Shown here: positions 8,963 to 17,032 of the stretch, piece by piece
Layout of the letters: each line of letters begins with the position of its first letter
Numbering within the stretch: position 1 is the first letter of the stretch
DNA from: Bacillus sp. FJAT-27264
GTDB taxonomy: Bacteria > Bacillota > Bacilli > Paenibacillales > Paenibacillaceae
NCBI RefSeq assembly: GCF_001682855.1
Contig: NZ_MAQW01000012.1
Coordinates: forward strand, 186,001 to 250,000
Direction of reading: 5' to 3'
Length of the DNA stretch: 64,000 nucleotides
Position numbers and translations under genes: made by a program
The notes under the pieces: model-generated
The model's database searches: none
What the model saw: the letters and a program-made list of their open reading frames with translations, nothing else
What the model was told of the DNA's origin: nothing

Positions 8963-9472
8963 CTAAAGATATCTCCGAAGCTGCTTGAGGCCTTCGCGTA
9001 CCCAGGTCTTGATGGTACCTTCGGGTTTTTTAAGCACCTTGGCAATTTCTACTGTAGTCATGTCCTGGTAGTATTTCAGGATCACAGCATGCCGGTATTT
9101 GGGCTTCATCCGATTCATCGCCCGTTCCAGATCAATTCGTTCGTTGCTCTGCATTTCCTGCGCTGCCTTCTCTATCAGCTGCTCAGCTGGGAATACGCGT
9201 TTCTTACGCCGGAGCTCGTCCATACAGCAATTGATGGTAATCCGAATCACCCAAGGTGTAAAAGCCTGCTCGTCCTTCAGCTTCTTACGCTTCATCCAGG
9301 CCCGGCAAGAGGCCTCCTGTACGACTTCGAGCGCATCCGCTTCATTTCCTAGGTAGCTGTAGGCAATCGCATAAAGTTTACGATGTTCAACATACAAACG
9401 TTTAAAAAAAGCTTCTTCTTCTGACAGTGCAAAATCTGTTTCTCTGATCTCATCTATTGTATTTTCCACCAT
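8963..9472 (-). CDS. ECF (sigma-70 family) RNA polymerase sigma factor
   Basis: About 169 residues. Region 2 contains AYSYLGNEADALEVVQEASCRAW and the -10 recognition helix TPWVIRITINCCMDELRRKKR; region 4 has the helix-turn-helix MTTVEIAKVLKKPEGTIKTW. It resembles SigM/SigV-type extracytoplasmic-function factors. The ATG at 9472 is preferred to the GTG directly before it because the GAGGGGGAG ribosome binding site would be too close to the GTG. It is the first gene of a two-gene operon with the DUF4179 protein and probably controls its own promoter. Confidence 0.9.
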   Translation of the reverse strand: MVENTIDEIRETDFALSEEEAFFKRLYVEHRKLYAIAYSYLGNEADALEVVQEASCRAWMKRKKLKDEQAFTPWVIRITINCCMDELRRKKRVFPAEQLIEKAAQEMQSNERIDLERAMNRMKPKYRHAVILKYYQDMTTVEIAKVLKKPEGTIKTWVREGLKQLRRYL

Positions 9473-9556
9473 CACTCCCCCTCGTTCTAAAAGTAAGACG
9501 CAGTTCTGTCGAGAAACGATTTATTTATTCTCAATTATACCTTTTCTCCTCAATGC

Positions 9557-9604
9557 AAAAGAAACTGCCCCTTCAATGAATTGAAAGGACAGTCTCTTCT
9601 TTTC
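9557..9604 (-). terminator. Terminator after the siderophore-binding protein gene
   Basis: A long interrupted stem with CTGCCCCTTCAAT and ATTGAAAGGACAG arms, followed on the minus strand by a T-rich tract, lies just after the stop codon at 9616. Confidence 0.7.
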
Positions 9605-9615
9605 TTTTTCAAAAA

Positions 9616-10569
9616 TTACTTTTGAAACAGCTGCTCAGCATCATCTAGTGCCATACTTTGGCCGATGGAGGAATAATCCAGCCACTTTTGCCCATCCAGC
9701 ATATAGATATGATTGTTTTTGACTGCTTTTAAATTTTTCCAGACCGGGTTCTTCTCCAGCTCTTCAAAATTGCTCTTCGCCTCATTGCCTTTACTAATGA
9801 TCACAAAGATCGCATCAGCATCAAAGTCTGGCAGTACTTCCTTGGAAATCACCTGGTATGGATCACTGGCTGGAATTTTCTCTACTCCATCAGCCATGTT
9901 CAGCTTCAAATCCTCGAACATGATCGGTCCCAGCGGGCGTTTTGTTCCCATTACACGAAGTTCTTTCGCCGTCATTCGGATGGCCATAACCTTCGCATTC
10001 TCACCCAACTGTTCCTTAATCAAGCCACTGACCCGCTCGGCCTTGGTATCGTAATCCTGAATGAAATCCTGGGCTTCCTTTTCGCGTCCGACATGCTCAG
10101 CAATCCGTGTGAGATGATCGCGCCAGGTTCCGCTATCCATATCAATGGTCAGGGTTGGAGCGATTTTCTCGAACTTGGGCAAATCCTCGCCGGAATAGAC
10201 CTTATCAATATAGATTACATCCGGCTTTAACCCTAGAACCGCTTCCATATCCGGATCTGTTACCACCCCGAGCTTGGTCACACCTTCCAATCGGTCAGCC
10301 ACATGAGGCAGGAAATCTTTCAGATCACCGCCGATTACAGAACCAGCAGGAGTAATGCCCAGAGCCAACAGATTGTTGGTGATATGAATGGACATAGAGG
10401 CGATTTTGGCGTCCGCACTATGGGTCGGTGAAGCCGATTCCGATTGCGTTGAATCCGAAGCAGCTGCAGAATTTGCTGTTGTGGAGCTTGTCGATTCGTT
10501 AGACTTCCCGCAGGCAGCCAATATTGCGAGCAGCATCATTGAGATTATAGCTGAGGTGATTTTTTTCAT
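9616..10569 (-). CDS. Iron-siderophore ABC transporter substrate-binding lipoprotein
   Basis: 317 residues with a lipoprotein signal (LLAILAAC, Cys at about 20) and a Ser/Thr-rich spacer, then a class III periplasmic-binding fold of the FecB/YfiY/FeuA type (IASMSIHITNNLLALGITPAG..., LGLKPDVIYIDK, YQVISKEVLPDFDADAIFVI). It would be anchored to the outer face of the membrane and deliver a ferric siderophore, probably a hydroxamate or catecholate, to the two FecCD permeases upstream. It is the last gene of a Fur-box operon. Substrate specificity cannot be decided from sequence alone. Confidence 0.88.
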   Translation of the reverse strand: MKKITSAIISMMLLAILAACGKSNESTSSTTANSAAASDSTQSESASPTHSADAKIASMSIHITNNLLALGITPAGSVIGGDLKDFLPHVADRLEGVTKLGVVTDPDMEAVLGLKPDVIYIDKVYSGEDLPKFEKIAPTLTIDMDSGTWRDHLTRIAEHVGREKEAQDFIQDYDTKAERVSGLIKEQLGENAKVMAIRMTAKELRVMGTKRPLGPIMFEDLKLNMADGVEKIPASDPYQVISKEVLPDFDADAIFVIISKGNEAKSNFEELEKNPVWKNLKAVKNNHIYMLDGQKWLDYSSIGQSMALDDAEQLFQK

Positions 10570-10601
10570 GATGATTCATTTCCTCCAGAATGTTCAATCT
10601 T

Positions 10602-11630
10602 TTATTTTGACTTAAACAATAAATATAGAAAATAAGGACCGCCAATTGCTGCAACCACCACACCTGCCGGAATGGCATTGGGGCGAAAGATCGATCGGCC
10701 GATCGTATCCGCTGTGATCAGAATAACCAGACCGATAAGTGCAGCTACCGGTAGAAAATAGCGGTGCTGCGGGCCGGCCAGACGTTTGGCGATATGGGGT
10801 GCGACTAAACCGATAAATCCGATCCCGCCTGCAACCGACACACTGGCGCAAGAGAGTGCAACAGCCATGCCCAGCAAGGATAGCCGTTCTCGGGTAACAT
10901 GACTACCTATACTGTGGGCGGTCTCGTCGCCCAGAACGAAGAGATCCAGCGTTTTGGAGCGGCTATAGATCAACGGAACAAGTACAATAATCCATGGCAA
11001 AAGCGCACCTACATGTATCCAATCCCTTCCCCAGACACTTCCTGCTAACCAGCGCGCTGTGAAGGCATAGGTCTTCTCGTCCAACTTCAAGGATAGTAAA
11101 AGGGTAACCGCACTAATCCCGGCAGCAACGGCAATCCCAACCAAGATTAAACGAATCGGCATTAACCCCCTGTGGCGGTCATACGCGAACATGAAGATAA
11201 TTAGTGCGCTCAGCGTCCCCCCAACAAAGGTAAACAGCGGAATCAGAAGGGCAACAGGACCTTCCATTGTCCGAAAAAAGGAGACGAAGATGATAAGCCC
11301 CAGCGCCGCCCCGGTATTAATTCCGAGAATGCCTGGATCGGCAAGCGTATTCCGTGTCGTTCCCTGAAATACCGCACCCGCTATTCCCAGTCCGATTCCG
11401 GCCAGCATCGTTATGATAATCCGCGGCATGCGGTAGTCAAATAAAATCATTTGTTCATCGCTGGTGCCATACCCTAGCAGCGTCTTCCACACTGTCAGCG
11501 GGGTTAAAGAAACTGTTCCGGTATTGAGACTAATCATAATTACGGTTACAGCAAGCAGTATCAAGATACTGCTCACTATGAGCGCGCGTCTGTTCCTTTG
11601 TGCCTCCATTGACGCCATATTGGGTTTCAT
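10602..11630 (-). CDS. FecCD-family iron-siderophore permease (second subunit)
   Basis: 342 residues from the ATG at 11630, which follows AAGGAGA at 11641-11649 and begins one base after the stop of the preceding permease. About ten membrane segments; conserved FecCD features include RMPRIIITMLAGIGLGIAGA, NTLADPGILGINTGAALG and GGIGFIGLVAPHIAKRLAG, where the loop contacts the ATPase. It pairs with the permease at 11632-12636 to form a heterodimeric channel, like YfhA/YfiZ of Bacillus. No ATPase is encoded in the operon, so a shared YusV/FecE-type ATPase elsewhere is expected. Confidence 0.9.
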   Translation of the reverse strand: MKPNMASMEAQRNRRALIVSSILILLAVTVIMISLNTGTVSLTPLTVWKTLLGYGTSDEQMILFDYRMPRIIITMLAGIGLGIAGAVFQGTTRNTLADPGILGINTGAALGLIIFVSFFRTMEGPVALLIPLFTFVGGTLSALIIFMFAYDRHRGLMPIRLILVGIAVAAGISAVTLLLSLKLDEKTYAFTARWLAGSVWGRDWIHVGALLPWIIVLVPLIYSRSKTLDLFVLGDETAHSIGSHVTRERLSLLGMAVALSCASVSVAGGIGFIGLVAPHIAKRLAGPQHRYFLPVAALIGLVILITADTIGRSIFRPNAIPAGVVVAAIGGPYFLYLLFKSK

Positions 11631-11631
11631 G

Positions 11632-12636
11632 TTAGAGATCTCTCCTTTCTTTACGGGCCAGGTAAAGGAAGAACGGGACCCCAACCATCGCTACCATTGC
11701 ACCAATTGCAAACTCTTGCGGCGGATTGACCATTCGTGAGGCAAAATCAGCCCAGACAAGCAATGTCCCTCCGAGTAGGGCGGAGAATGGAATCAATAGC
11801 CGATAATCCACTCCCATTGCACGACGGGCGATATGCGGCACAACCAAACCAACGAAGCTTATAGAACCTGCTACAGCTACGGACGAACCGGCAAGAATTA
11901 CTGCTGCAATCAGCCCCAGGATACGGATTTTGTTCGTATGTATTCCGAGATTAGCGGCGGTTTCGTCTCCAAGCGACATAAAGGTAATTGGCCGCCCCAT
12001 ACTAATCGCCCATAGGATCGTGATCAGGACTATCGGTGTCAGGATCCGCAAATGCTCCCAATTCACTCCCGCCACGCCACCCGCATACCAAAAGGCTAAA
12101 TCCTGACTTAATTCGAAATAAATCGCAACGCCTGTGCTGAGTGAATGAAGGATCGCTGCAACGACAGCCCCGGCAATGGTTAATCTTATGGAAGTCAGTC
12201 CACCCCGGGTGGAGGAACCGAGCAGCACGATAAATGAAGTCGTTAAAGCTGCGCCCATGAATGAAAAGATAATGAGTCCCCAATAGGAGAGTCCCGGCAT
12301 AAAAGCAAAACATAGACATACCGCAAAGGCGGAGCCTGCGTTGACACCGAGGATGCCACTGTCTGCCAGCGGATTGCGCGTTACACCCTGCATTATTGCG
12401 CCCGCCACAGCAAAAGCCATTCCCGTTACGGCTGCTCCAAGGACCCGGGGAAGCCGCAGTTCATGCACAATTTGGTGGTTGGTTATCGAAGGATCATATT
12501 GAAAGACAGCCAACCATACGGAGCCCAGTGTCATTCCTTTGGCGCCAAAGGAAATCGCCAGGAAAATCGTCAACAATAATCCTGCTATCGCGGTGATAAA
12601 CCATAGATACGTACAGATACTTCGATTTAATCTCAT
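11632..12636 (-). CDS. FecCD-family iron-siderophore permease (first subunit)
   Basis: 334 residues with about ten membrane segments and the family motifs RLPRVLGAAVTGMAFAVAGA, NPLADSGILGVNAGSAF and GSISFVGLVVPHIARRAMG. First gene of the three-gene operon permease-permease-binding protein. A Fur box at 12676-12690 lies about 40 bp upstream of the start. The ribosome binding site is not obvious: GGGGGAG is about 20 bases before the ATG. The divergence from the second permease is typical of a heterodimer. Confidence 0.9.
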   Translation of the reverse strand: MRLNRSICTYLWFITAIAGLLLTIFLAISFGAKGMTLGSVWLAVFQYDPSITNHQIVHELRLPRVLGAAVTGMAFAVAGAIMQGVTRNPLADSGILGVNAGSAFAVCLCFAFMPGLSYWGLIIFSFMGAALTTSFIVLLGSSTRGGLTSIRLTIAGAVVAAILHSLSTGVAIYFELSQDLAFWYAGGVAGVNWEHLRILTPIVLITILWAISMGRPITFMSLGDETAANLGIHTNKIRILGLIAAVILAGSSVAVAGSISFVGLVVPHIARRAMGVDYRLLIPFSALLGGTLLVWADFASRMVNPPQEFAIGAMVAMVGVPFFLYLARKERRDL

Positions 12637-12675
12637 AGGACTGCGCTTCGAAAGCTCCCCCTCATCTAATGATCA

Positions 12676-12690
12676 TGAGAATCATTATCA
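12676..12690 (-). promoter_or_regulatory. Fur box upstream of the siderophore transport operon
   Basis: The minus strand reads TGATAATGATTCTCA, matching the Bacillus Fur core TGATAATNATTATCA with one mismatch. The position just upstream of the first permease gene predicts repression by Fur when iron is sufficient. Confidence 0.8.
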
Positions 12691-12758
12691 TTTTCTAATT
12701 ATATCTGACTTCCCGAATAGGTACATGCCAATATCCAAGATCGGAACATGGACTTTTT

Positions 12759-14402
12759 TTAGATTTCTGCAAGACTTGCAGATTGGGTAAGTAATGAAGC
12801 GGCTTCCTCCAACTGCTGGTTAATAACAAAAGGAGCATAGATCATCCACTTCTCCCAGTCGATAAAATAGACCCGTCTACTTCTGATTGCGGCATGCCGC
12901 CTCCAGATAGCATTGTTTTTCTGCAAATCAAGAACCCGGCGCTTGTCCCCTTCTGTCTCCACTGCAAAAAATAAGAAATCAGCTTCATACTCCCCCAGCT
13001 CATCAGGGGTTATCGCAGTCCAACTATGTACTGTGCCGATTGGATGTCTCTCCATCTCTTTCTGCATTTTCTCAGGAGGAGTAAGCTGCAACGAGCGGTA
13101 GAAGACATGCCCGATATTCCTTGCCCCATACATACGCAGCTCAGATTCACGACAGACACATATCGCTACTGTGCCCTCACCAACGGTAGAACGAAGCGAT
13201 TTGCGAATTTTTTCAGCCTTCTGTTCATGATTATGCAGCCACCGTACAGCCTCATCCTTCCTATTCACCAACTCCGCGATGGTCATTAGATGGGCGTACA
13301 CATCCTGGCTTACCCATGGAATAGCGATAATCGGGGCGACATCATTAATGTGTTCCCGGGCTTTGGAGAGTACATTATCCTTGCACAAGATCAAGTCCGG
13401 CTGATCGGACAGAAAGACTTCCCGGCTAATTCCCCATGGATCTCTGGCATGCTCAGGAAGTGTGAGACCTTTCGTAATCAAGGGGATGTGACGATGCAAT
13501 TGAGCTGCACTAGGGATTAGGCCGAGCGTAAATAAATGATCTGTATAAGGCGATGAGAGCGAAATGATTTTTTTATCCTTGTTCTTCGTGAAAATCCTTG
13601 GAGAATAGCCGCTGAACTCTTTAAATCGTCTACTGAAATAGAACTCATCTTTATAACCGACATCCGCAGCGATATCCCGAATGGCCTTGTCAGATTGAAG
13701 CAGCATTTCTTTAGCTTTATTCATCCGCAGATGCGTAAGGAAAACTACCGGGGATTTATCCATCGCCTGCTTGAATACCTGGGAGTAATAAGACGGATGC
13801 AGCTCCGCCATCTCTGCCAGCTTATCAATCCGAATATCCTCTCGGTAATGATTCTGCAAATAATCGAGCGTTAGCTTCAACCGGATATCCATATCATTGG
13901 GAGCATGAGGCTCAGCATAACGTAATATTCCATCCAGCATATCGTGCAGATACTGTTGACTAATGAAGGGATTTCGGTCATTCACAAGCTTACCTTCCGC
14001 TACCATGAGATAAAAGAGTCTCTTAAACTGGCTACTGCCAAGTGAAATCTGGCCTTGAAGCGGGAATTCAAGCTCTCGAATATATTCTCTGCGACTTAAA
14101 TCCTTTTCCATCAATCGATAGATATCAAAAGCAATCCAGTAGAATTGCAGTTCTTCCCCTGCGCTACTGGCCGTAAGCTGTAATCGGGTTCCCGGCCGAT
14201 GCATGTGCAGAGTGTTCCGTTCCAACTGATGCTGTTGCACATCAACGTACAATTGTCCCTTACCGCGTGCGATGTATAAAAGCATATGATGAGCCAAAGG
14301 TTCGCCCTTCGCCCAGGCCGGTACTGAAGAATCTTGGCGTGCCTCCACGATTTCATAGAGCACACCAGTAAGAAATTGATTTGCCTTGACTGGTGTTAGC
14401 AT
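12759..14402 (-). CDS. AraC-family regulator fused to a siderophore-binding domain (Btr-like)
   Basis: 547 residues. An N-terminal cupin-like segment (1-170) is followed by a double helix-turn-helix AraC domain (170-275: DIRIDKLAEMAELHPSYYSQVFK; SDKAIRDIAADVGYKDEFYFSRRFKEFSGYSPR). The C-terminal half (285-540) is a FecB-type periplasmic-binding domain without a signal peptide. This is the architecture of Bacillus Btr, which binds ferric siderophore in the cytoplasm and activates its uptake operon. It is transcribed toward that operon, ends about 120 bp upstream of it, and has its own Fur box (14480-14494). It likely activates the neighbouring transport genes when the cognate siderophore has entered the cell. 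Confidence 0.88.
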   Translation of the reverse strand: MLTPVKANQFLTGVLYEIVEARQDSSVPAWAKGEPLAHHMLLYIARGKGQLYVDVQQHQLERNTLHMHRPGTRLQLTASSAGEELQFYWIAFDIYRLMEKDLSRREYIRELEFPLQGQISLGSSQFKRLFYLMVAEGKLVNDRNPFISQQYLHDMLDGILRYAEPHAPNDMDIRLKLTLDYLQNHYREDIRIDKLAEMAELHPSYYSQVFKQAMDKSPVVFLTHLRMNKAKEMLLQSDKAIRDIAADVGYKDEFYFSRRFKEFSGYSPRIFTKNKDKKIISLSSPYTDHLFTLGLIPSAAQLHRHIPLITKGLTLPEHARDPWGISREVFLSDQPDLILCKDNVLSKAREHINDVAPIIAIPWVSQDVYAHLMTIAELVNRKDEAVRWLHNHEQKAEKIRKSLRSTVGEGTVAICVCRESELRMYGARNIGHVFYRSLQLTPPEKMQKEMERHPIGTVHSWTAITPDELGEYEADFLFFAVETEGDKRRVLDLQKNNAIWRRHAAIRSRRVYFIDWEKWMIYAPFVINQQLEEAASLLTQSASLAEI

Positions 14403-14421
14403 GGTCCGCTCCCTTCTCGCT

Positions 14422-14453
14422 AGAAAAAAACACCACCCGACAGGGCAGTGTTT
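14422..14453 (-). terminator. Hairpin with T-run between the Fur box and the AraC-SBP start codon
   Basis: On the minus strand AACACTGCCC and GGGTGGTGTT form a stem with a small internal loop, followed by seven T. It lies downstream of the Fur box at 14480-14494 and upstream of the start codon at 14402. It could end the preceding methyltransferase transcript or act as an attenuator in the AraC leader. Confidence 0.5.
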
Positions 14454-14479
14454 GTGTAATAGTCTTCACATAAAGATAA

Positions 14480-14494
14480 TGATAATCAGTATCA
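14480..14494 (-). promoter_or_regulatory. Fur box and promoter of the AraC-SBP regulator
   Basis: TGATAATCAGTATCA matches TGATAATNATTATCA with one mismatch. On the minus strand TTGATA followed 17 bp later by TATGTG would place the box inside the promoter spacer, so Fur binding should block transcription. Confidence 0.75.
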
Positions 14495-14520
14495 ATTATA
14501 ATTAATGTTTAGTTTCCTGT

Positions 14521-15429
14521 CTAGCGTCTTTGGAACCCTGCGGATTTTAATAGTCCTGTATACATGTTCTGATCCTGCAGTCGAATCAGTACTTTGCCAA
14601 AACGTCCTCCCTCATGGATAACTACTTTGCCGGACGGATAGGCTTGCTCCAAATAGTCAGCAATGATGTTGCGATTCCGTTCATCTACAGGCAGACGATG
14701 ATTGCGAAGCCAAATCAGGACTTCCTGCAACGCCGCTTCTCTGGAGACTTCCGTCGTTTTCGTTTCCCGTGTGATTAGTGATTCATATGCATAACCTTTA
14801 AGATACAACAGGTGCAGCAAATATCCCATTTCCATATGTTTCGTATGAAAGGGCTGACCAGTAACAAGCGGCCAGATCTCATTCACCAGGCTGTGCTCTG
14901 AAGGACTTGCCGGCATACTGATATAACAGAATTTCCGCGCGCAATGAAGTATCTTCTCTACGCTATCCCAATTGTGAATCACTGGGCACATCGAGACAAA
15001 GACGAGATCGAAAGCCTCCTTCCAGCCTTTGGTCTGCACATCAATATCTTCAAACGGTTCGGGTACAATCTTCACCTGGTCTTCAGCAAACTTCGAAATG
15101 TTCTCTTTCAACAATTCGACCTGTGGAGGAGAAGTCTCTACAGCAGTTACACGAGCCCCTCGCTCCGCAAACGGAACTGAGAACACGCCCGAGGCAGCCC
15201 CAATATCCAGAATGGAGGCATTTTCGAATTGAACCCCTTGCCCTTCTAGCCAGTTCATGATCCGTTTGGTTCGTTTTCTTCCTTCTTCGCTAAACGATTG
15301 TTCGTTGAATATCTTGGCCTTATGGTCAAAAGATCGGGTAGGATTAACTCCCGCCTGCTTCATCTTCTTTATAACAGAATCGTCTTTCCACGCTTTTTCC
15401 CAGGTAGCTGCATCAAAAAAATTGTTCAT
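14521..15429 (-). CDS. Class I SAM-dependent methyltransferase
   Basis: 302 residues with a Rossmann-type SAM fold: motif I LDIGAASGVFSVPFAERGA at about residues 73-91, acidic motif II (VTAVETSP) and a post-motif segment FDLVFVSMCPVIHNW. The C-terminal 120 residues are helical and unassigned. The ATG at 15429 follows GAGGAACAATC. It sits between the Btr-like regulator and the Rrf2 gene inside the iron block, suggesting a role linked to metal or siderophore metabolism. The substrate is unknown and I do not assign a specific reaction. Confidence 0.75.
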   Translation of the reverse strand: MNNFFDAATWEKAWKDDSVIKKMKQAGVNPTRSFDHKAKIFNEQSFSEEGRKRTKRIMNWLEGQGVQFENASILDIGAASGVFSVPFAERGARVTAVETSPPQVELLKENISKFAEDQVKIVPEPFEDIDVQTKGWKEAFDLVFVSMCPVIHNWDSVEKILHCARKFCYISMPASPSEHSLVNEIWPLVTGQPFHTKHMEMGYLLHLLYLKGYAYESLITRETKTTEVSREAALQEVLIWLRNHRLPVDERNRNIIADYLEQAYPSGKVVIHEGGRFGKVLIRLQDQNMYTGLLKSAGFQRR

Positions 15430-15486
15430 GATTGTTCCTCGTTCTTTCTCTATATTTTATGGATTTTCCTGAAGTGACTGTCACTC

Positions 15487-15609
15487 TCAGCCTGCTACTT
15501 GTCCATGCTCCGGCGGCTTCTCTTTACGAAGGAAAAGACCGAGTACTAAAGCAATGAGCGCGATGAAAACGCCGATCCAAGTTCCCACGTCAAAAAACTG
15601 TATATCCAT
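15487..15609 (-). CDS. Small single-pass membrane protein (40 residues)
   Basis: A short open frame encodes an acidic N-terminus, one clear membrane helix (about residues 9-30, WIGVFIALIALVLGLFLR) and a charged tail (RKEKPPEHGQVAG). It lies between the Rrf2 and methyltransferase genes on the same strand. No strong Shine-Dalgarno sequence precedes the ATG (TTTTGGG only), so it could be an artefact, but hydrophobic helix plus positive-inside tail is typical of real small membrane proteins. A modulator of the neighbouring FetAB transporter is conceivable; nothing in the sequence proves it. Confidence 0.45.
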   Translation of the reverse strand: MDIQFFDVGTWIGVFIALIALVLGLFLRKEKPPEHGQVAG

Positions 15610-15666
15610 CCCAAAACAAAATATATATGGATCTATAATATCCATAATTAAAGTGCAAGAAGTGCA

Positions 15667-16149
15667 TCACTTCTTGTTTACCTCGTGACTGCAACGCTTG
15701 AACGCTTCATCCAATACAGACTGAATCGTATGCTCCCGCAAATATAGGTGCAGCTGTTGTTCCGCGCCGTGCATAACTTTTTCAACCAAGCATTCTTTTC
15801 CCGGTTGCTTCTGATCTCGCTGCACAGCCCCTTCTTCCGCTAACAACTGGTGCTGCTGCGAACTCGAATTCGAGCATTCGAATAGCTGCTGTCTTCCTTC
15901 AATCACTTGAATCACATCAAGAAACGTAATCTGATCCGCCGGTCGTGCAAGCTCGTAACCGCCGTTCACTCCTGGCACAGCACGCACGATTCCATCCTGT
16001 CTCAACTTGGACATGATTTTGGATAAGTAGCTTTCGGAAACACCAAGCGCCCCGGATAATTCCTTGATCCCAACGTTGTTACAACGTTCCCTGTGTCCCA
16101 GATGAACCAAGGCGTGTAGGGCATAATCTGTACTTTTTGAAAATTGCAA
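15667..16149 (-). CDS. Rrf2-family transcriptional regulator (TTG start)
   Basis: 160 residues starting with TTG (16147-16149), nine bases after GGGAG. Winged helix: STDYALHALVHLG, then IKELSGALGVSESYLSKIMSKLRQDGIVRAVPGVNGGYELAR (residues 7-68). The region that binds an iron-sulfur cluster in NsrR/IscR carries Cys in FECSN and GKECL, with further Cys in RERCNN and KRCSHE, so cluster binding is possible but the spacing is not canonical. Placed between the methyltransferase and fetAB, it probably senses iron, nitric oxide or redox state and controls adjacent genes. A palindromic AT-rich site overlaps its -10 region. Confidence 0.85.
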   Translation of the reverse strand: MQFSKSTDYALHALVHLGHRERCNNVGIKELSGALGVSESYLSKIMSKLRQDGIVRAVPGVNGGYELARPADQITFLDVIQVIEGRQQLFECSNSSSQQHQLLAEEGAVQRDQKQPGKECLVEKVMHGAEQQLHLYLREHTIQSVLDEAFKRCSHEVNKK

Positions 16150-16166
16150 GTTTCCCTACTCCCTTC

Positions 16167-16186
16167 TCATGATTATCATCATTATA
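16167..16186 (-). promoter_or_regulatory. Promoter -10 and overlapping Fur-like or Rrf2 operator
   Basis: The minus strand reads TATAATGATGATAATCATGA: a perfect -10 (16181-16186) overlapped by ATGAT-N4-ATCAT and by a partial Fur box (TGATAATCATGAGAA, 11 of 14 fixed positions). Either Fur or the Rrf2 protein itself could bind. Confidence 0.45.
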
Positions 16187-16285
16187 GATCTTCATTGTCC
16201 ATGATAAGTGATTCGACTCAAAAATGCAATGACAGTCTTGTTCAGAACTTCGTTTCCGGTGGCGGCGAATCTGGATATAGTTCCC

Positions 16286-17032
16286 CTAACGCTTCAGCTG
16301 CAGACCAGTCGTAAAGAAGAGCCGATAAATCAACACACTGAGCAGCATGCTCGTAATCGCAGCAGAGGCAGTGAAGGAAAATACGATTAAAATCTGATAG
16401 CGGACGGCTATGATAGGATCAGCGCCGGCAATAATCATTCCGGTCATCATTCCAGGCAGTTGTACAAGGCCTACCGTCTTCATCCCATCGATCGTTGGAA
16501 TCATACTGAATTTCACGGAGCTTGCCCGAACTTTCTGCATCGCCTGTTGGGCGGTTGCGCCAAGTGATAACAGTGTCTCGATCTCTCCCTTGTTCGACTG
16601 AACCTCCTGCTTGATATGATTAATGAACAGTCCGGAGACAACCATAGCGCTCCCAATCGTCATTCCGCTGATCGGAATAATATATTGCGGAGTAGCCTTA
16701 ATAATATGCAGACCTAGAAGTATCCCCATCATCAGCACCTCCGAAGCTGAAATCGCCAGAGCAATCCTCCAGAAGAGTCCCGGCAAGCCCTTCCCCCGCT
16801 TGGCCGCATTCCAAGAGGCAACAGCAACCATAAAGAGAATAATCAGAATTATGTATATGATGTGATCGGCATTAAAAATAAACTGCAGTGCATAACCAAC
16901 GGCCAGAAGCTGAACTGCTGATCGTACAGTTCCAACAGCAATGTCCTTTTCCAGACCTAGCTTTTGCCAGATCGAGACCATCATGGTGCCCATTACAAAG
17001 AGCAGTGTGAAGCTAAGTGCGGTTAATGTCAT
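16286..17032 (-). CDS. fetB: FetB-like ABC transporter permease (iron export family)
   Basis: 248 residues, about six or seven membrane segments, with the family features SAVQLLAVGYALQFIF, GMTIGSAMVVSGL, the coupling segment EIETLLSLGATAQQAMQKVRASSVKFSMIPTIDGMKTVGLVQLPGMMTGMIIAGADP and a C-terminal helix pair. This is the FetB/YbbM (UPF0014) permease; FetAB protects E. coli from iron overload and hydrogen peroxide. The start overlaps the stop of the ATPase gene by four bases (ATGA), so the two are translationally coupled. Its place next to Fur-controlled uptake genes fits a role in iron homeostasis. Confidence 0.85.
   Translation of the reverse strand: MTLTALSFTLLFVMGTMMVSIWQKLGLEKDIAVGTVRSAVQLLAVGYALQFIFNADHIIYIILIILFMVAVASWNAAKRGKGLPGLFWRIALAISASEVLMMGILLGLHIIKATPQYIIPISGMTIGSAMVVSGLFINHIKQEVQSNKGEIETLLSLGATAQQAMQKVRASSVKFSMIPTIDGMKTVGLVQLPGMMTGMIIAGADPIIAVRYQILIVFSFTASAAITSMLLSVLIYRLFFTTGLQLKR

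Noticed and set aside
11631..11684. Longer start for the second FecCD permease
   Set aside because: It would overlap the upstream permease by 53 bp and lacks a ribosome binding site, while the ATG at 11630 has AAGGAGA.
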